Made by a program: the position numbers and the translations under genes. The notes under the pieces are model-generated. The model did no database searches and had not been told where the DNA came from. It was given only the letters and a program-made list of their open reading frames with translations. From the NCBI GenBank assembly GCA_963974265.1, contig CAXBDR010000001.1, positions 1-64,000 on the forward strand: a DNA stretch of 64,000 bases. Direction: 5' to 3'. This DNA is from CAISIP01 sp963974265 (GTDB lineage: Bacteria > Pseudomonadota > Gammaproteobacteria > Burkholderiales > Burkholderiaceae_C). This document shows, one piece after another, positions 59,829-64,000 of the stretch; the first letter of the stretch is position 1; each line of letters begins with the position of its first letter.

Positions 59829-60701
59829 TCATGCCAGGCCCTCGGCCAGTGCCTCGAACACCACCCGGATGCGCCGCGCGGTGCGCAATTCGCGGTGGGT
59901 CACCAGCCAGATCGGGAAACGCACCGGCGGCACCTCGTCGAGCACGCGCACGATCCCAGGAGTCATGCGGGCGACCTCGTCCATCATGGCGCCAATGCCC
60001 AGGCCCTCGCGCACCAACGCCCAGTGGGCCACCGAGTGATCCGAGAAGCAGCTGAAGTTCGCCTCCTGCAGCGGCAGGCCGTGCTGGCGCAGGTAGTCCA
60101 GGTACTGGCCCGCGCGGTCCGAGCCCACGAAGGGCGCACGGGCCGCGTCCTGGGTGCCGCGGGGGTGGCCATGCACCTTCACCCAGTCCTGCGACGCATA
60201 GAAGCCGGCCGTGGCCTCGCGGATCAAGCGCGCAATCAGGTCCGGCTGCTCCGGCTTGACATGGCGGATGGCGATGTCGGCCTCGCGGCGCAGCAGGTCG
60301 CTCAGCGCATTGGTCGCGACCACCTCGATCGCAATGCCCGGCTCCCGCTCGCGCAATTGCCGAACCAGCGGGGGCAACAGGTAGGCGGCCACCACATCGC
60401 TGGCCGACACCGACACCACGCCGCCCACCGCCTGCGAGCGGCCGGTGGCGGCCAGGCCGAGTGCCTCGGCGGCCGCGCCCATTGCGCGCGCGTGCTCCAG
60501 CAGATCCAGCCCGGTGGCGGTCAGCGCCATGGCCTTGCCCACCCGCTCGAACAACACCACGCCCATGCGCTGCTCGATAGCCGCCACCTGGCGGCTCAAG
60601 GTGGGCTGGGTCAGGCCCAGTTTGCGCGCCGCGGCCGACAAGGAGCCGGTCTCGGCCGTCTCCAGAAAGGCCCGGAGCTGGTTCCAGTCGAGTTTTTCCA
60701 T
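59829..60701 (-). CDS. LysR-family transcriptional regulator
   Basis: Regulator of 290 residues starting MEKLDWNQLRAFLETAETGS. The helix-turn-helix is LSAAARKLGLTQPTLSRQVA; the effector part starts near residue 88 (VGGVVSVSASDVVAAYLLPP). It is divergent from the methyltransferase gene across 106 bases that include an AT-rich stretch (about 60703-60720), a probable promoter/operator. That gene is the most likely target, with the MFS gene downstream as another. Confidence 0.9.
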   Translation of the reverse strand: MEKLDWNQLRAFLETAETGSLSAAARKLGLTQPTLSRQVAAIEQRMGVVLFERVGKAMALTATGLDLLEHARAMGAAAEALGLAATGRSQAVGGVVSVSASDVVAAYLLPPLVRQLREREPGIAIEVVATNALSDLLRREADIAIRHVKPEQPDLIARLIREATAGFYASQDWVKVHGHPRGTQDAARAPFVGSDRAGQYLDYLRQHGLPLQEANFSCFSDHSVAHWALVREGLGIGAMMDEVARMTPGIVRVLDEVPPVRFPIWLVTHRELRTARRIRVVFEALAEGLA

Positions 60702-60807
60702 GCATAAATGTATATGTTCACGACGGAATTCCGCAATTGCCTGTCGTTCTGCGCATGGGTAGCATGCTCGCATTCGTAATGACCACCAGCGGACCGCCGC
60801 GCCATCC

Positions 60808-61491
60808 ATGACCACCACCGCCACAAGCACTCCGATCGCGCAGTCCAGCGCGTCGTCCTCGCACAAGGCCCGCTTCTGGGACCGCATCGCGCGCAAATAC
60901 GCCGCCGACCCGATCGCCGACACGGCAGGATACGAGAACACGCTGCAGCGCGTGCAAGCCTTGCTGTCCGCCGAGCAGCAGGTGCTGGAGATCGGCTGCG
61001 GCACCGGCAGCACCGCGCTGCGGCTGGCGCCGTTCACGCGTCACCTGCTGGCGACCGACGTGTCGCCCGGCATGATCGCCATCGCACGCGAGAAGCTGGC
61101 GGCCCAGCCCGTGCCGCAGCTGAGTTTCGCCGTGGCCGACGCCGACGCACCGGCGGCCGGACAAACCGCATACGACGTGGTACTGGCCTTCAACCTGCTG
61201 CACCTGGTCGACGATCTCGACCGTGCGCTGCAACAGGCCACGCAGGCCTTGCGGCCGGGCGGCCTGCTGGTTTCCAAGACACCTTGCATCAGCCTGATGA
61301 ACCCGCTCATTCCGTATCTCGCCTTGCCGGTGATGCGCATGATCGGCAAGGCGCCGCATGTGTTGTGCTTCGACGCGAAAGAACTGCAGTCGGCCATCAC
61401 CCGGCAGGGGCTGGAGATCGTCAGCCTCGAGTGGCACGGAACCCGTGGCAAGGATATCCGGCCTTTCATCGTCGCGCGCAAGCCGGGTTGA
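60808..61491 (+). CDS. Class I SAM-dependent methyltransferase
   Basis: Methyltransferase of 227 residues. Motif I is VLEIGCGTGSTALRLA, motif II LLATDVSPGMIAIA, and the motif III-IV region is YDVVLAFNLLHLVDDLDRAL then LRPGGLLVSKTPCI, all typical of the UbiE/COQ5-like fold. A low-complexity N terminus precedes ARFWDRIARKYAADPI. The acceptor substrate is unknown; quinone, lipid or a small toxin are possible. Divergent LysR gene suggests inducible expression. Confidence 0.88.
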   Translation: MTTTATSTPIAQSSASSSHKARFWDRIARKYAADPIADTAGYENTLQRVQALLSAEQQVLEIGCGTGSTALRLAPFTRHLLATDVSPGMIAIAREKLAAQPVPQLSFAVADADAPAAGQTAYDVVLAFNLLHLVDDLDRALQQATQALRPGGLLVSKTPCISLMNPLIPYLALPVMRMIGKAPHVLCFDAKELQSAITRQGLEIVSLEWHGTRGKDIRPFIVARKPG

Positions 61492-61731
61492 GCGGTGGGT
61501 CGCGGTGGGCCTGTCGTGCCATGCGACATGCGCCCGGCGACGCGATGCGTCGATGATGTTGCCATCGTTGCGGCAACTCGACCTTGCAAGCATGTGCACG
61601 AACACGCGCATGTCGACGAAAGATCCATCGTCGGCGAGCGACCAAGGCGAGACGCTCCGGCGCAGGGAAAGCCAGGCTGACCATCGCTCGCGGTGACGCA
61701 GGCACAACGACGACATGCAGGCATTCAATCC

Positions 61732-62283
61732 ATGACACAGACAGACATCGAATTCGTTGAGCTGGAAGAGATCGACGAAGCACAACTCGTCACGCTCATG
61801 AACGACGCTCGGGTCCGCAGGCACTTGCCATTGCTCGCCGGCGAATTCTCGCGCGACGATTGCCGCGCCTTCGTCGCGGCCAAGCGTCGGCTGTGGACGG
61901 AGCATGGCCAGGGTCCGTGGGCGATCCTCGTCCACGGGGAGTTCGCTGGCTGGGGCGGAGTCCAGCCCGAACACGGCGAGGCGGATCTGGCCCTGGTGCT
62001 CGACCCGCGTTTCTGGGGCTGGGGCGGGCCGATCTGCCGCGCGATCGTGGCGCGTGCGTTCGATCAGATGGAACTCGGCGCGATCACGGCGCTGCTGCCA
62101 CCGAGCCGAGTGAACAGGCGGGCGATCACACGCCTGGGATTCGTCGAAGCGGGCCGTTCGATGATCGAGGGTCGGCCATTCATCCGTTTTCTCCTGGCCA
62201 ACACGCGCCAACGCCGCGCGCCGGACCTGGCGGCGAGCCCGGATGATCGCGCAATGGCAGCGGACGAAGGCTCTGTTCGCTGA
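61732..62283 (+). CDS. GNAT acetyltransferase, RimJ/RimL-like
   Basis: Acetyltransferase-like protein of 183 residues starting MTQTDIEFVELEEIDEAQLV. LMNDARVRRHLPLLAGEFSR, GPWAILVHGEFAGWGGVQPE and NRRAITRLGFVEAGRSMIEG follow the RimJ/RimL plan, although the acetyl-CoA loop is FWGWGGPICRAIV rather than the common QxxGxG. The last 30 codons overlap the end of the opposing glycosylase-like gene by 104 bases, so one of the two ends may be longer than in relatives. Confidence 0.75.
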   Translation: MTQTDIEFVELEEIDEAQLVTLMNDARVRRHLPLLAGEFSRDDCRAFVAAKRRLWTEHGQGPWAILVHGEFAGWGGVQPEHGEADLALVLDPRFWGWGGPICRAIVARAFDQMELGAITALLPPSRVNRRAITRLGFVEAGRSMIEGRPFIRFLLANTRQRRAPDLAASPDDRAMAADEGSVR

Positions 62284-62872
62284 CGGCCCGATCGGCTCGC
62301 AAGACTTCGGCAATCAGGTTCCGCAATGCCGGGACCAGGTCGGCTTCGAACCACGGATTGCGGCGCAGCCACGCGATATTCCTTGGACTGGGATGCGGAA
62401 GCGGCACCATGCGCGGCCAATAGGTCCGCCACGACCGAACCCGTTCCGTCAAGGACGAACCTTGTTCCGCGAAGTGGTACCTCTGCGCATATTGACCGAG
62501 GACCAGAGTTATCTCTCGATGCCTCAATTGTCTGAGCAGCGGCTCTCGCCATGTCACGGCACACTCGGGTCGTGGCGGCAGATCGCCCGATCTTCCCGTG
62601 CCGGGAAAACAGAAACCCATTGGCAGAATCGCGAACTGCCTGGGATCGTAGAACTCGTCGCGCGTCACCCCCAGCCACTCGCGCAAGCGATCTCCGCTGG
62701 CGTCGTCAAACGGAATGCCGGAGCGGTGAACCTTGTTGCCTGGAGCCTGCCCTGCGATCAAGACCCTTGATGTCGGATGCAGCTGGACGACCGGTCGCGG
62801 GCCAAGCGGCAAATGGTCCTTGCAGATCGTGCAGGCACGTACTTCCTTCAGCAGGGACGAGAAGGAAGTCAT
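62180..62872 (-). CDS. Uracil-DNA glycosylase family protein
   Basis: Base-excision-repair-like protein of 230 residues. The start at 62872 gives MTSFSSLLKEVRACTICKDH. Motif 1 is LIAGQAPGNKVHRSGIPFDD, similar to GEAPG of family 4 glycosylases, and motif 3 is VPLPHPSPRNIAWLRRNPWF with the HPS loop. Relatives usually end soon after RNPWFEADLVPAL; here about 40 more residues overlap the neighbouring acetyltransferase gene in antisense. The iron-sulphur cysteines of family 4 are only partly present (CTIC). Confidence 0.82.
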   Translation of the reverse strand: MTSFSSLLKEVRACTICKDHLPLGPRPVVQLHPTSRVLIAGQAPGNKVHRSGIPFDDASGDRLREWLGVTRDEFYDPRQFAILPMGFCFPGTGRSGDLPPRPECAVTWREPLLRQLRHREITLVLGQYAQRYHFAEQGSSLTERVRSWRTYWPRMVPLPHPSPRNIAWLRRNPWFEADLVPALRNLIAEVLRADRAVSEQSLRPLPLRDHPGSPPGPARGVGACWPGENG

Positions 62873-62923
62873 TCCCGCGGCGTCACCGGTCGGCATCCAT
62901 GATCCAGCCACAAGGCACCCCAC

Positions 62924-63904
62924 TCATGCATCGACCCAGTCGATCGGTTGCTCTGCGGCGACGCCGTCGGCAATTCCATCGGATCCGCAATGGGGAGCTT
63001 CGCTCGAAGCACGGGCCGCTTGCCATGGCTGGAGCCACACGCGCTCGAAGATGTCCACGTCAACCGGCCGGCTGAAGATGTATCCCTGGATTTCGTCACA
63101 ACACGCGTGACGCAGAAAGTCCAGTTGCCGCACATGCTCGACGCCCTCAGCCACGACCTTGATGTCGAGTGACCGTCCGAGTTGCACGATGGCATTGCAT
63201 ACGGCATTGGCATGTGGATCGACGCCGAGATCGTCGATCAGTGACTTGTCGATTTTCAGCGCATCGACCTGGAAGCGCCGCAAGTAGGCGAGTGACGAAA
63301 AACCGGTTCCGAAATCGTCGATCGACACTGGAACCCCGACCATGCGCAATTCGCCAAGGACGGCTTCTGTGCGAGCGGCATCTCGCATCGCCGTCGACTC
63401 GGTCACTTCCAGTTCGATCAAACCCGTTGGCAGATGATAGTCTGAACGCAATCGCTCCAGTTGCACGGGAAGTTTGCTGCCGGCGAACTGACGCGCCGAG
63501 AGGTTCACCGCCAAGCCGATGGCGCGGCCGTAACGCGCCAACCAAGCAGAGAGGGTTCGTGCCGCGGTCTCGAGCATGAAGTCGCCAAGCGGCTCGATGA
63601 GCCCGGTAACCTCGGCAATGGGAATGAACTGGCCCGGCGGTACGAGGCCGCGCCGCGGGTGACACCAACGGGCCAGTATCTCCGCCCCGGCAAGACTGAC
63701 GCCGCCACCCGGTACGAACTTCATGCGCGGTTGAATCGCGGCGAAGAGTTCTCCGTTGCGCAAGCCGCGTTCCAGTTCGCCCGCAAGAACGCTCGCCTCG
63801 CGCGCCCATGCCGCATAGTCTGGCGAGAGCATCGCCCACGCGCCAAGGTCGAAGCGGTCGTCCCCGGCGAGCGTGCCGGGCGATTGGGAAATGGCAAAAG
63901 TCAC
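62924..63904 (-). CDS. EAL-domain cyclic-di-GMP phosphodiesterase-like protein
   Basis: Protein of 326 residues starting with GTG at 63904 behind AGGAGCG. It is essentially one EAL domain: IQPRMKFVPGGGVSLAGAEI, then AEIL in place of EAL, VNLSARQF, IELEVTES, SIDDFGTGFSSLAYLRRF, DALKIDKSLIDDLG, VVAEGVEH and IQGYIFSRPV. The Asp, Glu and Lys metal/catalytic residues of DDFGTG, KIDK and AEGVE are kept, so it probably hydrolyses cyclic di-GMP. The AEIL variant keeps the motif Glu and its effect on activity is unclear. No sensor domain is attached. Stop lies 51 bases before the glycosylase start. Confidence 0.88.
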   Translation of the reverse strand: MTFAISQSPGTLAGDDRFDLGAWAMLSPDYAAWAREASVLAGELERGLRNGELFAAIQPRMKFVPGGGVSLAGAEILARWCHPRRGLVPPGQFIPIAEVTGLIEPLGDFMLETAARTLSAWLARYGRAIGLAVNLSARQFAGSKLPVQLERLRSDYHLPTGLIELEVTESTAMRDAARTEAVLGELRMVGVPVSIDDFGTGFSSLAYLRRFQVDALKIDKSLIDDLGVDPHANAVCNAIVQLGRSLDIKVVAEGVEHVRQLDFLRHACCDEIQGYIFSRPVDVDIFERVWLQPWQAARASSEAPHCGSDGIADGVAAEQPIDWVDA

Positions 63905-63919
63905 GACGCGCTCCTTCGT

Positions 63920-64000
63920 CTATGCTGCCAGCTTCAATTGCACGGGAGGGAAGTCCACTTCCGTACGCGCCACATTGTTGGCGTAGTTTGTGAGCGTGGT
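63920..64000 (-). CDS. 3' end of an unidentified gene (5' part outside window)
   Basis: Minus-strand frame entering from the right edge and ending with TAG at 63920-63922: the last residues read TTLTNYANNVARTEVDFPPV, then QLKLAA. It lies 15 bases upstream of the EAL gene start, so it is probably co-transcribed with it. Only 26 residues are visible and I cannot assign a family. Confidence 0.5.
   Translation of the reverse strand, partial: TTLTNYANNVARTEVDFPPVQLKLAA

Noticed and set aside
1..64000. CRISPR arrays, rRNA, tRNA and riboswitches
   Set aside because: I saw no regularly spaced repeats, no rRNA-like sequence, no cloverleaf with an anticodon stem, and no recognised riboswitch core; a computed scan could still reveal a tRNA I missed.

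Overview
The window looks like chromosome from a GC-rich, metabolically versatile betaproteobacterium, probably Burkholderiales. This is inferred from codon use and from the mix of genes: peptide ABC importers, a TAXI-TRAP importer, many LysR regulators, GMC oxidoreductases, CoA catabolism and a PEP-CTERM protein. No rRNA, tRNA, CRISPR array or transposase was found.

Layout. 1-5.1 kb: an operon on the minus strand encodes an ammonia-lyase-like enzyme, an ornithine cyclodeaminase-family protein, a family-5 peptide-binding protein and a permease cut by the left edge, with a divergent LysR gene. 6-13 kb: a secreted dienelactone hydrolase, then a likely operon of class III aminotransferase, TAXI binding protein, fused TRAP permease and Asp/Glu racemase-like protein. 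13-20.3 kb: a compact minus-strand operon (binding protein, 2OG-Fe(II) oxygenase, DppB, DppC, DppD, DppF, RraA-like) behind a readable sigma70 promoter and inverted repeat. 21-26 kb: a DUF3703 gene carrying heptanucleotide repeats, a peroxiredoxin-like gene, a DHA2 efflux pump with divergent LysR, and a secreted PEP-CTERM protein built from two Hcp-like domains.

26.2-33.3 kb: a seven-gene operon that reads as a route from gamma-butyrobetaine through carnitine to glycine betaine. It holds a CaiD-like hydratase, an NDP-forming acyl-CoA synthetase, an acyl-CoA dehydrogenase, two hot-dog thioesterases, L-carnitine dehydrogenase and a BKACE dehydrocarnitine-cleaving enzyme. A GlxA/CdhR-type regulator lies at 40.2 kb. 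33.5-40 kb: an accessory patch with a CcdB toxin paired with a mosaic Phd/CcdA antitoxin, gene remnants (an enolase-superfamily fragment and a 5'-truncated cyclase), and genes with less GC-rich codon use: VOC protein, small Cys/His protein, DUF6946-like protein, and a translationally coupled DUF262 plus HEPN pair that is a candidate defence module.

40-64 kb: mostly ordinary metabolism. It includes a GlxA regulator with class II aldolase, GMC oxidoreductase coupled to a class III nucleotide cyclase, DUF6394 with a two-RCK potassium channel, a SelA-like PLP enzyme with a GNAT, a sugar-acid type operon (GMC oxidoreductase, enolase-superfamily dehydratase, AldA-like dehydrogenase), two MFS transporters, a methyltransferase with divergent LysR, a uracil-DNA glycosylase family protein and an EAL-domain protein. 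The best candidates for new biology are the butyrobetaine operon, the secreted Hcp-like protein, the lyase lacking the MIO serine, the mosaic antitoxin and the DUF262/HEPN pair.
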